From Prevotella pallens ATCC 700821 (GTDB taxonomy: Bacteria > Bacteroidota > Bacteroidia > Bacteroidales > Bacteroidaceae), in assembly GCF_000220255.1 (NCBI RefSeq), contig NZ_GL982514.1:631520-695519 (forward strand): a stretch of DNA of 64,000 bases, read 5' to 3'. The stretch's first letter is position 1, and each line of letters opens with the position of its first letter. The notes beneath the pieces were generated by a model. It was not told the origin of the DNA and made no database searches. It worked only from the letters and a program-made list of their open reading frames with translations. Both the position numbers and the translations under genes were made by a program. Below, one piece after another: positions 34,727 to 43,646 of this stretch.

Positions 34727-35380
34727 TTAGAAATTGTTTTCTTGCAACTGGAAATAGCTCTGTGGGTGACCACAAACTGGGCATTCTTCAGGTGCATTTT
34801 TACCTATAACAATATTGCCACACTGGCGACATTGCCATATTGCAGAGCCATCGCGAGAGAAAACAACCTTGTCTTCTATATTCTTTAGCAACTTGCGATA
34901 GCGCTCTTCGTGCTTCTTTTCAATAGCACCAACAGTGCGAAACTTAATTGCAAGCTCTGGGAAACCCTCTTCCATAGCTTCTTTTGCCATATTTTCGTAC
35001 ATATCGGTCCACTCATAATTCTCGCCAGCAGCTGCATCTTTAAGGTTTGCAACAGTGTCTGGAATACCAGCATCGTGTAGAAATTTAAACCACAACTTAG
35101 CGTGCATACGTTCGTTTATGGCAGTTTCTTCAAAGAGAGCTGCTATTTGTTCGTAGCCATCTTTACGTGCCTGACCAGCATAATAGTCGTATTTCATACG
35201 TGCTTGACTCTCTCCTGCAAATGCAGTTTTAAGGTTTTCTTCGGTTTTTGTACCTTTAATTGCATTGGCATCAAATGCTTTAAACTTCTCTGTTTTAGCA
35301 TGACAGATTGGGCATTCTGCCGGTGCTTCTGTTCCTTCGTACATGTATCCGCATACAGTACAAATAAATGTCTTCTTCAT
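34727..35380 (-). CDS. rubrerythrin with rubredoxin domains at both ends
   Basis: The ATG at 35380 is preferred because it starts the conserved rubredoxin-like [16 protein letters not shown]; the longer frame from 35446 would add 22 polar residues. Domains: N-terminal rubredoxin-like knuckles (CTVCGY and CPICHA, residues 7-27), ferritin-like di-iron domain (about 45-175, with [23 protein letters not shown] and IEKKHEERY), and a C-terminal rubredoxin (CRQCGN and CPVCGH, about 187-206). Rubrerythrins reduce hydrogen peroxide in the cytosol of anaerobes. Usual forms carry one rubredoxin domain, at the C-terminus, or in reverse rubrerythrins at the N-terminus; both together is unusual. TAATTTTG at 35554-35561 (complement) is the likely promoter. 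Confidence 0.9.
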   Translation of the reverse strand: MKKTFICTVCGYMYEGTEAPAECPICHAKTEKFKAFDANAIKGTKTEENLKTAFAGESQARMKYDYYAGQARKDGYEQIAALFEETAINERMHAKLWFKFLHDAGIPDTVANLKDAAAGENYEWTDMYENMAKEAMEEGFPELAIKFRTVGAIEKKHEERYRKLLKNIEDKVVFSRDGSAIWQCRQCGNIVIGKNAPEECPVCGHPQSYFQLQENNF

Positions 35381-35818
35381 AATGTTCTGTTTTTGTTTGT
35401 TATGTGTATCTTTTTTAGTGGGCAATGTGGTTATTCCTGAACACATTTCTTGCTTTCTTCCTGAAAGAGAAATATATTTTTATCGTGTTATTGCCCTATC
35501 TGAAAATCTTTTTACCATATTGGATATAATCCAAAAAAATCTTAATCGCACTGCAAAATTACGAAATATATATGGCAACAACCAACAATTTCAAAATATT
35601 TTTCGTGCAAAAGCAAAGTTTAGACAACGACTAAATAAACACTTTTCCCATCTTCTTAAATTCGTTTTCGTTTCGTTCTCATAATAGGCTCCTATATTAT
35701 AATAAGGTGTAATATACGCAAACACGGTATGGGTAGGCATTGCTTAATTAGCCATTTTGTGCCGTGTAGAAAGGCTAAATATATAATTCAGTAACCAACT
35801 AAGTATCAACGCGTTATA

Positions 35819-35906
35819 AAAAACCCTATTTTTGCATTGCAAAAACCCCCTTTTTGCCGTGCAAAAGTATGGTTTTTGACGTGCAAAAAGGGGGTTTTTG
35901 AAATGC
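35819..35906. repeat. 22-bp array with an orientation switch
   Basis: Four 22-bp units lie at 35819-35840, 35841-35862, 35863-35884 and 35885-35906. The first two read AAAAACCCTATTTTTG and AAAAACCCCCTTTTTG; the last two read as reverse-type cores (AAAAGTATGGTTTTTG, AAAAAGGGGGTTTTTG). The 22-bp register is kept across the switch, and the CCCCC and GGGGG units make a long inverted pair. No gene is visible in 35381-36307 apart from this array and the two flanking promoters. Confidence 0.85.
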
Positions 35907-36224
35907 AATACCCACTAAACTATCTCAAATATGCTAAGAATAGCAAAAACACATACACCACAGCAACCATAAAAACTACAGAAATACAAATCTACATAAC
36001 TACAAAAAGATGAAGAAAAAACTACACCCACCTTAATGTTGTATAAGTTATTATAGATCAAGACTATGCCATACTATCAACAAAAATATAGCGTCCATTT
36101 TGTTATAGAATGTAAAATAGAACCGAATAATAGACGAATCGAACTGTTAAAAGATAAAAAGAAGACAGTGTAAACATACGTTTAGGTAAACAATTGTTAA
36201 TTTTTGAAATTTGTTGGACAATTC

Positions 36225-36256
36225 TTTGTCATTTAAGAATTAAGGTTGTAAGTTTG
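36225..36256 (+). promoter_or_regulatory. promoter of the methylaspartate (glutamate fermentation) cluster
   Basis: TTTG at 36225-36228 and TAAGTTTG at 36249-36256 are exactly 20 bases apart, a perfect Bacteroidetes promoter. The glmS ATG is 51 bases downstream. No cobalamin riboswitch is visible in that short leader although the enzyme needs B12. Confidence 0.8.
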
Positions 36257-36307
36257 CAAAAAATATACGAAAATATATAGAACCTAACTCAAATTCATTA
36301 GATTGCT

Positions 36308-36724
36308 ATGGAAAAAAAGACAGTAGTAACTGGAGTTATTGGCGCTGACGCACATGCGGTTGGCAACAAAATTATTGCTTTTGCGCTCGAGCAGCACAAC
36401 TACAATGTAGTAAACTTAGGTGTTATGGTGGCACAAGAAGAGTATATCGCAGCTGCCATAGAGACCAATGCAGACGCCATTTTAGTATCGTCAATGTATG
36501 GTCATGGCGAAATAGACTGCCAGGGACTACGCCAAAAATGCGACGAAGCAGGCTTAAAAGGTATTCCAATCTTTGTTGGTGGTAACCTCGTAGTGGGAAA
36601 ACAAAACTTTGAAGATGTTGAAAAACGTTTCCTCGCAATGGGTTTCACAAAAGTATATCCTCCTGGAACAGACATCGAAATCTCTATTAAAGACCTCGAT
36701 AAAGTTTTAGGAAAGGAAGATTAA
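36308..36724 (+). CDS. glmS: glutamate mutase (methylaspartate mutase) S subunit
   Basis: The small, cobalamin-binding subunit of glutamate mutase, which with GlmE converts L-glutamate to (2S,3S)-3-methylaspartate by a B12-dependent carbon-skeleton rearrangement. The 138-residue protein has the base-off B12 motif DxHxxG (D14, H16, G19) and the later SSMYGHGE and GGNLVVG segments that hold the nucleotide tail. The length is typical (about 137). It is the first gene of the cluster and is four bases before glmL. Confidence 0.95.
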   Translation: MEKKTVVTGVIGADAHAVGNKIIAFALEQHNYNVVNLGVMVAQEEYIAAAIETNADAILVSSMYGHGEIDCQGLRQKCDEAGLKGIPIFVGGNLVVGKQNFEDVEKRFLAMGFTKVYPPGTDIEISIKDLDKVLGKED

Positions 36725-36727
36725 TAC

Positions 36728-38113
36728 ATGAAATATCTTACAGTAGACTTTGGAAGCACATACACTAAGCTAACAGCTATAGACACAGAGATAGGAAACG
36801 TTATTGGAACTGCAGCCGCTTTCACAACCATCGAAACCGATGTTATGGAAGGATTTAATAACGGTTTGCAACAACTCGAAGCACAAATAGGACACTTCGA
36901 ATACGATAGACTACTCTGTTGCAGTAGTGCTGCCGGTGGATTAAAGATGGTTGCACTTGGATTAGTACCCGAACTTACAGCAAAAGCTGCCAAAATGGCG
37001 GCATCAAGCGCAGGTGCAAAGGTTGTAAAAACATATTCGTTCGAGATATCACAGGCAGAACAACAAGAAATTTACGACATTAATCCCGACTTAGTTCTAC
37101 TTTGTGGAGGAACAGACGGTGGCAATAAAGACGTGATTATAGCCAATGCTAAACGGCTATGTGCTATCGACCGCGACTTCTCTATCATAGCTGCAGGAAA
37201 CAAAACAGCCTCTTACGAACTCGACCAAATATTTAAAGCATCTAATAAAAAGAAGTGTGTCATTACAGAAAACGTAATGCCACAATTCAATGTCATAAAT
37301 ATTAACCCAGCAAAACAAAAGATTAAAGAACTGTTTATTAGCCGAATTATTGAAGCAAAAGGACTTACAAGAATTCAAAAAATGAGCGGTTACGACATCA
37401 TACCTACACCGTTAGCTGTACTAACAGGGTGCGAACTGTTTAGCAAAGGGTACGGACGCGACGAAGGAATGGGCGATATGATGGCTGTAGACCTCGGCGG
37501 AGCAACCACAGACATATACTCTATGGCGAAAGGAGAACCCACAATAGCCGAAGTTATAACCAAAGGTCTACCAGAACCATATAGCAAACGCACCGTAGAA
37601 GGCGACCTCGGAATGCGCTATAGCCTAACCGCAATGGCGGAAGAAATAAATATGGAAGTGTTTGCAGACGAACTTGGAATAGACCAAAACAAGATAGAAA
37701 ACTGGATAAAACGATGCGCTGCCGAACCAGCAACACTTCCACAAAACGACGAAGAAGCACGCATTGAACAAGGATTGGCACGCAATGCCGTGAAAGTAGC
37801 CGTAGAAAGACACTGCGGATACTTCGAACCAGCATACACACCAATGGGACAAGTGTTCACCTTAACAGGAAAAGACCTCTCGGATGTGCCATTTATAGTA
37901 GGTATTGGAGGCTCCATTAAAAACAATTCAGACCCTAAGAGTATACTAAGCGGTGCAGAAAAGAAAGCATCGCGCGACCCAATGTTTGCCAAACCAAAGG
38001 CTCCAAAGTATATGTTAGATAAGAAATACATCTTCGCATCTATGGGATTGCTAAGCAATTTCGAGCCACATCTGGCACTATCCATTATGAAAAAGGAAAT
38101 TACGGAAATATAA
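36728..38113 (+). CDS. glmL: glutamate mutase reactivating ATPase, GlmL/MutL family
   Basis: A 461-residue ASKHA-fold ATPase. The phosphate-1 loop is visible at VDFGSTYTKLTAID (about 5-18), a second acidic phosphate loop at AVDLGGATTDIYS (about 254-266), and the adenosine loop at VGIGGSIKNN. Family members repair or exchange damaged B12 in glutamate mutase, and genes of this family lie between the S and E subunit genes in clostridia too. It fits tightly: three bases after glmS, 27 before glmE. Confidence 0.93.
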   Translation: MKYLTVDFGSTYTKLTAIDTEIGNVIGTAAAFTTIETDVMEGFNNGLQQLEAQIGHFEYDRLLCCSSAAGGLKMVALGLVPELTAKAAKMAASSAGAKVVKTYSFEISQAEQQEIYDINPDLVLLCGGTDGGNKDVIIANAKRLCAIDRDFSIIAAGNKTASYELDQIFKASNKKKCVITENVMPQFNVININPAKQKIKELFISRIIEAKGLTRIQKMSGYDIIPTPLAVLTGCELFSKGYGRDEGMGDMMAVDLGGATTDIYSMAKGEPTIAEVITKGLPEPYSKRTVEGDLGMRYSLTAMAEEINMEVFADELGIDQNKIENWIKRCAAEPATLPQNDEEARIEQGLARNAVKVAVERHCGYFEPAYTPMGQVFTLTGKDLSDVPFIVGIGGSIKNNSDPKSILSGAEKKASRDPMFAKPKAPKYMLDKKYIFASMGLLSNFEPHLALSIMKKEITEI

Positions 38114-38140
38114 ATAGTCAATAGTACTAATATTACTATT

Positions 38141-39595
38141 ATGGAATTAAAGAATAAAAAACTAACCGACGACGAGTTTTTCAAAGAAAGAGCCGACGTC
38201 TTAACACATTGGGAGACTGGAAAAGGCGTAGACTTCCAAGAGGCTGTAGATTACCAAAAGAGTATTGCACCAGAGAAACGCTTTGCATATAAACTACAAA
38301 AAGCAGTAGAAAACGGCGACACTCTTATCCAACCCCGCGCCGGAGTAGCACTCTATGAAGAACATATAAAGCTACTACGATTCCTTGAAGACGAAGGAGA
38401 AGCAGACCTGTTACCATCTACTGTAGATAGCTACACACGTCTGAACAGATACAAAGAATGCGAAGTTGGTATTCAAAAAAGCTTCGAAACCAACCGTTCA
38501 ATGCTGAATGGATTCCCCATTGTGAACTATGGCGTGGACATTTGCCGTAAGGTTACATCGGCAGTAAAGAGCCCTGTACAGGTTAGACACGGGACTCCTG
38601 ATGCACGTTTACTTACAGAAATCTCTATCGCAGGTGGTTTTACATCATACGAAGGTGGAGGTATCTCATACAATATTCCATATTCTAAAGCACACCCAGT
38701 AGACCAAGTAATTCACCATTGGCAGTATGCCGACCGCTTAGTTGGACTATACGAAGAAGCAGGAGTATCTATAAACAGAGAGCCCTTCGGACCTCTTACT
38801 GGTACACTTATACCTCCTTGCATATCAAATACCGTCGCTGTAATAGAGGCAGTGCTAGCTGCTACACAAGGAGTACGCGACCTTACTGTTGGATATGGCC
38901 AGTGTGGTAACCTCATTCAGGACGTTGCTGCAATACGTTCGCTTGATATTATGACACGCAAATACCTAGATAAGTTTGGCTATAAGGACGCTCGTGTAAC
39001 CACAGTGTTCCACCAATGGATGGGCGGATTCCCACAAGACGAAGCTAAAGCCTTTGGAGTTATATCATGGGGAGCCGCTGCTGGTGCATTGGCAAAGGCA
39101 ACAAAGGTTATCGTTAAAACACCACACGAGGCTATGGGTATACCTACAAAGGAGGCAAATGCAGCCGGATTACGTGCCACAAAGCAGGTTATCAATATGC
39201 TAAAAGACCAAAACTTCCGCGAAATTCCTGCCGTTATAGACGAGAGCGAAATAATTATGCGCGAAATGGAATGTATTCTTAATAAGGTGGAAGAGCTTGG
39301 AAAGGGCGATTGGGCTGTAGGTACTTGCGCTGCAATAGAGGCTGGAGTGATTGACATTCCATTTGCACCAAGCAAGTATAACGCTGGTAAAGTGTTGCCT
39401 GCACGCGATAATCAAGGTGCTATCCGACTATTGAATATGGGTAATATGCCACTCAGCGACGACTTAGTTATATTCCATCGCCAGAAGTTAGAGGAACGAG
39501 CAAAAGCCGAAAATCGTCCTGTTAGCTTCCAAATGGTTATCGACGACGTTTACGCAATTGGTAAAGGACACCTTGTTGGACGCCCTAAAGACTAA
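38141..39595 (+). CDS. glmE: glutamate mutase (methylaspartate mutase) E subunit
   Basis: The 484-residue TIM-barrel subunit that binds glutamate and, with GlmS, the cobalamin cofactor. Family features include [16 protein letters not shown] (about 147-162), the [19 protein letters not shown] segment (about 166-184) and [17 protein letters not shown], which contribute the arginines that bind substrate carboxylates. The length equals that of clostridial GlmE (about 483). It lies between glmL and mal, matching the route from glutamate to methylaspartate to mesaconate. Confidence 0.95.
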   Translation: MELKNKKLTDDEFFKERADVLTHWETGKGVDFQEAVDYQKSIAPEKRFAYKLQKAVENGDTLIQPRAGVALYEEHIKLLRFLEDEGEADLLPSTVDSYTRLNRYKECEVGIQKSFETNRSMLNGFPIVNYGVDICRKVTSAVKSPVQVRHGTPDARLLTEISIAGGFTSYEGGGISYNIPYSKAHPVDQVIHHWQYADRLVGLYEEAGVSINREPFGPLTGTLIPPCISNTVAVIEAVLAATQGVRDLTVGYGQCGNLIQDVAAIRSLDIMTRKYLDKFGYKDARVTTVFHQWMGGFPQDEAKAFGVISWGAAAGALAKATKVIVKTPHEAMGIPTKEANAAGLRATKQVINMLKDQNFREIPAVIDESEIIMREMECILNKVEELGKGDWAVGTCAAIEAGVIDIPFAPSKYNAGKVLPARDNQGAIRLLNMGNMPLSDDLVIFHRQKLEERAKAENRPVSFQMVIDDVYAIGKGHLVGRPKD

Positions 39596-39752
39596 CAATG
39601 TTGGTAATACCACAATAGCAAACTCTATAAAAAGAACGTTTTCGCTAAGTTAAACGACTAATGCTAAGATAGCTTAAGCACAGCCTTAACAAGAAAACAA
39701 ATCTTTAGAAGAGCAAGAAAAGAACTCTCAGAAAAAACATAAACTAACATAT

Positions 39753-39793
39753 TGGTCCCACAAAAGGGAAACAATAATACTGCAGTGGGACCA
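39753..39793 (+). promoter_or_regulatory. hairpin in the glmE-mal spacer
   Basis: TGGTCCCAC (39753-39761) and GTGGGACCA (39785-39793) are a perfect 9-bp inverted repeat with a 23-base loop. There is no T tract, so it is not a clear terminator. It lies 21 bases before the mal ATG within a 219-base spacer and could set mRNA stability or be an operator; an attenuating role cannot be excluded. Confidence 0.55.
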
Positions 39794-39814
39794 TAACTTA
39801 AACAAATTCTTATT

Positions 39815-41056
39815 ATGAAAGTTAAGAAAGTTGTATGTGCCCCAGGTAAAACGGGCTTCTTTTTCGATGACCAAAAGGCCATCAAAGCCGGTGCAAAGAA
39901 CGACGGTGCCTTCTATATTGGCACTCCATTAACACCTGGTTTCACACAGGTAAGACAAGCTGGCGAGTCAATTAGCGTTATGTTCATACTTGAAAACGGC
40001 GCTATTGCATACGGCGACTGTGCTGCTGTGCAGTATTCAGGTGCCGGTGGCCGCGACCCATTGTTCCTTGCGAAAGACTTTATTCCAGTTATTGAAAAAG
40101 AAATAGCACCACTTTACGAAGGCAAAGAAATAACATCGTTCCGCGAAATGGCAGACCTCGTAGACAAAGCTATTAGTCCGTCTACAGGAAAAATATATCA
40201 TACCGCTATAAGATATGGTGTAACACAAGCTTGTCTCGATGCTGTTGCAAAGAGCCAAAGCAAATTAATGGCACAAGTAGTAGCCAATGAGTATGGCACA
40301 GAGGTATCAAAGAAGATTATTCCTATCTTCTCTCAATCAGGAGACGACCGCTATTTGAATGCCGACAAGATGATAATGAAGTGTGCTGACGTACTTCCAC
40401 ATGCTCTTTTCAACCACGTTGAAACAAAGGTTGGACTAAAAGGCGAAAAGATTAAAGAGTATGTTGGCTGGCTACGCAACCGTGTTCTCGAACTACGTCC
40501 ATGCGAATGCTACAACCCTATCTTCCATATTGATGTTTATGGAACACTCGGCATCGTCTTCAATAACGATTTTGAGGCTATCGCTAAATACATTGGCGAG
40601 GTGGCAGAAATAGCAAAACCTTTCCACCTACGTGTAGAAGGACCAGTTGATATGGGCGAACGCGAAGCACAAATAGATGCTTTAGCTGCTATACGTGCCG
40701 CAATGGACCGCGATGGAATAGACGCTGAGATTGTTGCAGACGAATGGTGTAACACCTTAGAAGATATAAAAGCGTTCACTGAAAAGAAGGCTGGACACAT
40801 GGCACAGATAAAGACTCCAGACCTCGGAGGTATCAACAACACCATCGAAGCCGTACTTTACTGTAAAGAACACGGCATGGGTGCTTATCTTGGAGGTACT
40901 TGCAACGAAACAAACCGCTCTGCAGAGGTTTGCGCTAACATTGCTATGGCTACCAAACCTGTACAGTATCTTGCAAAACCTGGTATGGGAGTAGACGAAG
41001 GTTATATGATTGTGTTCAACGAAATGAGCCGCATCTTAGCACTCACTGCCGAATAG
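39815..41056 (+). CDS. mal: 3-methylaspartate ammonia-lyase
   Basis: The enzyme removes ammonia from 3-methylaspartate to give mesaconate, the second step of the methylaspartate pathway. The 413-residue length is the same as that of Clostridium tetanomorphum enzyme family members. It belongs to the enolase superfamily: acidic metal ligands are seen around HIDVYGTLG (about 238-246), EGPVDMG (about 273-279) and ADEWCN (about 307-312), and the catalytic Lys in QIKTPDLGG (about 329-337). It follows glmE after 219 bases. Confidence 0.95.
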   Translation: MKVKKVVCAPGKTGFFFDDQKAIKAGAKNDGAFYIGTPLTPGFTQVRQAGESISVMFILENGAIAYGDCAAVQYSGAGGRDPLFLAKDFIPVIEKEIAPLYEGKEITSFREMADLVDKAISPSTGKIYHTAIRYGVTQACLDAVAKSQSKLMAQVVANEYGTEVSKKIIPIFSQSGDDRYLNADKMIMKCADVLPHALFNHVETKVGLKGEKIKEYVGWLRNRVLELRPCECYNPIFHIDVYGTLGIVFNNDFEAIAKYIGEVAEIAKPFHLRVEGPVDMGEREAQIDALAAIRAAMDRDGIDAEIVADEWCNTLEDIKAFTEKKAGHMAQIKTPDLGGINNTIEAVLYCKEHGMGAYLGGTCNETNRSAEVCANIAMATKPVQYLAKPGMGVDEGYMIVFNEMSRILALTAE

Positions 41057-41272
41057 AAACATTATTATATATACGCAAATTCAATATCATAAGATAGAAA
41101 AAAGAATGTGGCGTCTGTTCTATTCAGATATGACGCCATATTCATCAAAGTATGACAACCTGCCCGTTAAGAACCAACGCAAACAGATTCTTGGATTAAT
41201 GCTATTGCAACCATAAATAAAAACAATTGGTTTCAGAAAATAGAACAAGTTTGTTTATATCGCAAAAAGGTA

Positions 41273-41505
41273 GTTTTTAGAATACAAAAACATAGTTTTT
41301 AGAATACAAAAGTATGGTTTTTGGAATGCAAAAACATAGTTTTTAGAATACAAAAGTATGGTTTTTAAAATGCAAAAACATAGTTTTTAGAATGCAAAAG
41401 TATGGTTTTTGGAATGCAAAAGTATAGTTCTAAGAATGTAGATCTATGGTTCTAAGAATGTAGATCTATGGTTCTACAAAAGTAGATCCATAGTTCTAAA
41501 AATGC
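41273..41505. repeat. largest 22-bp tandem array, ten full units
   Basis: Ten full units of exactly 22 bp run from 41273 to 41492 with an incomplete eleventh to 41505. Early units alternate cores ending in AAAAACATA and AAAAGTATG (GTTTTTAGAATAC..); units 8-10 have diverged to GTTCTAAGAATGTAGATC... The array fills part of a 657-base spacer between mal and the AtuA-like gene. It contains no spacers of variable sequence, so it is not a CRISPR. It is related in core and period to the AAAAACCATACTTTTG arrays elsewhere in the window, but with the highest copy number. Confidence 0.92.
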
Positions 41506-41713
41506 AATATAAGAGATATAAAACGCAAACGCAGTAATCTTTAAACACAGGCAACGCAACTTTCAAAAGCAAAAGTCATATTTATTAGAATATCTAAATA
41601 TTGGGACAAACCTTTTATACTATGTTTCTTTAACTTGCATAAAGTTATTGAACTTTGCTTCCAATCAGGCAATTAAGAGGTTTCACCACACAATTAAAAA
41701 AGGAAAACAACAG

Positions 41714-43090
41714 ATGGAAGAAATCAGAATACTCTCCACTACAGCTATTTTGGGCTATGGTTTCCCTATGGAATCGTTCGTAGAGGGAATGAAACGTAAG
41801 CCCCACGTAATCGCAGTAGACGCTGGTTCATCAGATCCAGGCCCTTATTATCTTGGCGCAGGCAAGTCGTTCACAGACCGCAACTCTGTAAAACGCGACT
41901 TAGAAATTATGATTCCTGCTGGAATAGAAGCCAAAGTACCCGTAATTGTAGGTACTGCTGGTGGTAGCGGTGCACGTCCTCACGTAGAATTTGTGCTCGA
42001 TATCATTCGCGAAATAGCCAAAGAGAAAGGCCTTTCTTTTAAGATGGCAGTAATAGAATCGGAGTTTGAGAAAGACTTTATTAAGGAAGAACTTCGCAAA
42101 GGAAAGGTTAATCCACTTGCTCCAGCTAAGCCTATCGGCGAAAAAGACGTAGACGAAGCAGTTCATATCGTAGCTCAAATTGGCGAAGAACCATACATCA
42201 AGGCTTTGGAAGAAGGTGCCGACGTAATTATTGCTGGCCGTTCTTACGACCCATCAGTATTCGCTGCCCTTCCAATAAAAGAGGGATTTCCAAAAGGTTT
42301 AGCCATTCACTTGGGCAAAATATTAGAGTGTGCGGCTATCTGTGCACTACCAGGAAGTGGTAGCGACTGTATGTTTGGCTATCTACATCACGACGATTTC
42401 GTGCTCGAACCATTATCTTCAGCTCGCAAATGTACCACCCTTTCTATCGCAGGACACACACTTTACGAGAAAACAAACCCTTATATTCTGCCTGGTCCAG
42501 GTGGTGCTATCAACCTACACGAGTGCAAATTCGAACAAGTAGACGACAATAAGGTACGTGTTTCTGGGTCAAAGTTTGTACCAACCGATAAGTATTACGT
42601 TAAACTCGAGGGTGTTCGCCGAGTAGGTTTCCGCACAATGTCGCCTGCAGCAGTTAAGGATCCTATCATGATTTCTAAGATAGACGAAATTACAGAGGCA
42701 GTTCGCGCTCGCGTAGAAGACAACTTTAGGAAGTACGGTATTACCGATTTCTTCCTCGATTTCAAGATTTATGGCAAGAAAGGCGTAATGGCAATGTTCA
42801 AAGGAATAGAGGAATCGCACTCCGATGAGCTTCTTATCATTATCGAAGCCGTAGCCGATAGCCAAGAAACAGCTAACACTATCTGTAGCTTTGCACGTAG
42901 CACGATGCTCCACTTTGGCTACGAAGGTCGCTATTCTACGTCAGGCAACCTTGCATTCCCCTTCTCTCCATCAGATTGTAAGATGGGCGAGGTTTACGAA
43001 TTCAATATCTATCACCTCTTAGAAGTAGACGATCCAACAAGTCTCTTCCCTATTACATACGTCAATTTCGACAGGGGAGAATGCAAGTAA
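41714..43090 (+). CDS. AtuA-like protein (DUF1446 family) in the glutamate fermentation cluster
   Basis: I place the start at the ATG at 41714, which follows AAGGAAAACAACAG and begins the conserved MEEIRILSTTAILGYG; the frame from 41648 adds 22 unlikely residues. The 458-residue protein has an early nucleotide- or anion-binding-like region (VIAVDAGSSDPGPYYLG, about 31-47; VIVGTAGGSGARPHVE, about 78-93) typical of the acyclic terpene utilisation AtuA/DUF1446 family. The paired DUF4387 gene follows 24 bases later, and the two families are frequent neighbours. Its place between mal and the mesaconase genes suggests a step or chaperone role with a C5 acid or its CoA ester; no reaction is proven. 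Confidence 0.8.
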   Translation: MEEIRILSTTAILGYGFPMESFVEGMKRKPHVIAVDAGSSDPGPYYLGAGKSFTDRNSVKRDLEIMIPAGIEAKVPVIVGTAGGSGARPHVEFVLDIIREIAKEKGLSFKMAVIESEFEKDFIKEELRKGKVNPLAPAKPIGEKDVDEAVHIVAQIGEEPYIKALEEGADVIIAGRSYDPSVFAALPIKEGFPKGLAIHLGKILECAAICALPGSGSDCMFGYLHHDDFVLEPLSSARKCTTLSIAGHTLYEKTNPYILPGPGGAINLHECKFEQVDDNKVRVSGSKFVPTDKYYVKLEGVRRVGFRTMSPAAVKDPIMISKIDEITEAVRARVEDNFRKYGITDFFLDFKIYGKKGVMAMFKGIEESHSDELLIIIEAVADSQETANTICSFARSTMLHFGYEGRYSTSGNLAFPFSPSDCKMGEVYEFNIYHLLEVDDPTSLFPITYVNFDRGECK

Positions 43091-43114
43091 CAAACAGTTT
43101 AAGAAGATAAAAAC

Positions 43115-43435
43115 ATGGCACAATATAAATTAATAGACGTGGCTTCGGTGATTCGTAGTAAGAATTCGGGCCCTTTCGAACTTACATTCGATGTCATTTT
43201 TAAAGACTTTGATATGTACAACAAGGTGAAAGCAGCAAACATTTTCAACGAAACAATGTTCTGCAACCTATACCATATCAAGCCAGAAGACATAATAAAC
43301 ATTATACACTTCGACCCTGCAAAGGCAATAAAAGTAACCATTGTTCGTCCTATTCCATCTGGTTCATTAGGCGAAACCGATGTTTATGGTGCACAACAGC
43401 ATACGCCTTTGATGAAGATGAGCTTCGAATTATAA
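43115..43435 (+). CDS. DUF4387 family protein
   Basis: A 106-residue soluble protein starting MAQYKLIDVASVIRSKNSGP and ending VYGAQQHTPLMKMSFEL, features I associate with DUF4387. These small proteins usually accompany AtuA/DUF1446 proteins, either as a separate gene or fused to them, so they probably form one complex. It is 24 bases after the AtuA-like gene and directly before a terminator, hence the last gene of that transcript. No catalytic residues are obvious; the conserved SKNSGPFELTFD segment (about 15-26) is the best candidate for a binding site. Confidence 0.85.
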   Translation: MAQYKLIDVASVIRSKNSGPFELTFDVIFKDFDMYNKVKAANIFNETMFCNLYHIKPEDIINIIHFDPAKAIKVTIVRPIPSGSLGETDVYGAQQHTPLMKMSFEL

Positions 43436-43445
43436 AATAGAAAAC

Positions 43446-43496
43446 AAACGAGTTGGCACAAAAACTATATTATAGGGTGTGCCGACTCGTTTTTTT
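43446..43496 (+). terminator. rho-independent terminator after DUF4387
   Basis: AAACGAGTTGGCACA (43446-43460) pairs with TGTGCCGACTCGTTT (43478-43492), one G-U pair, followed by a T tract to 43496. It divides the methylaspartate cluster into two transcripts. Confidence 0.9.
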
Positions 43497-43646
43497 CTAT
43501 TGCAAAAATTAATGCTTTCTGCCCTCATTATGGCAATATAGAGAAAACCAAACTCTATTTTTTATAATTAGAACAGATATTTTCTAAGTCCTATTACATT
43601 AGTTTAAAGAGCAGTATTAGCAATAAACTCCACAACAAAAAAGGCA

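Noticed and set aside
36257-36307. Cobalamin riboswitch before glmS
   Set aside because: The leader is only about 50 bases and has no B12-box sequence.
41273-41505. CRISPR array
   Set aside because: Units are contiguous, 22 bp, and there are no unique spacers or cas genes; it is a tandem repeat.
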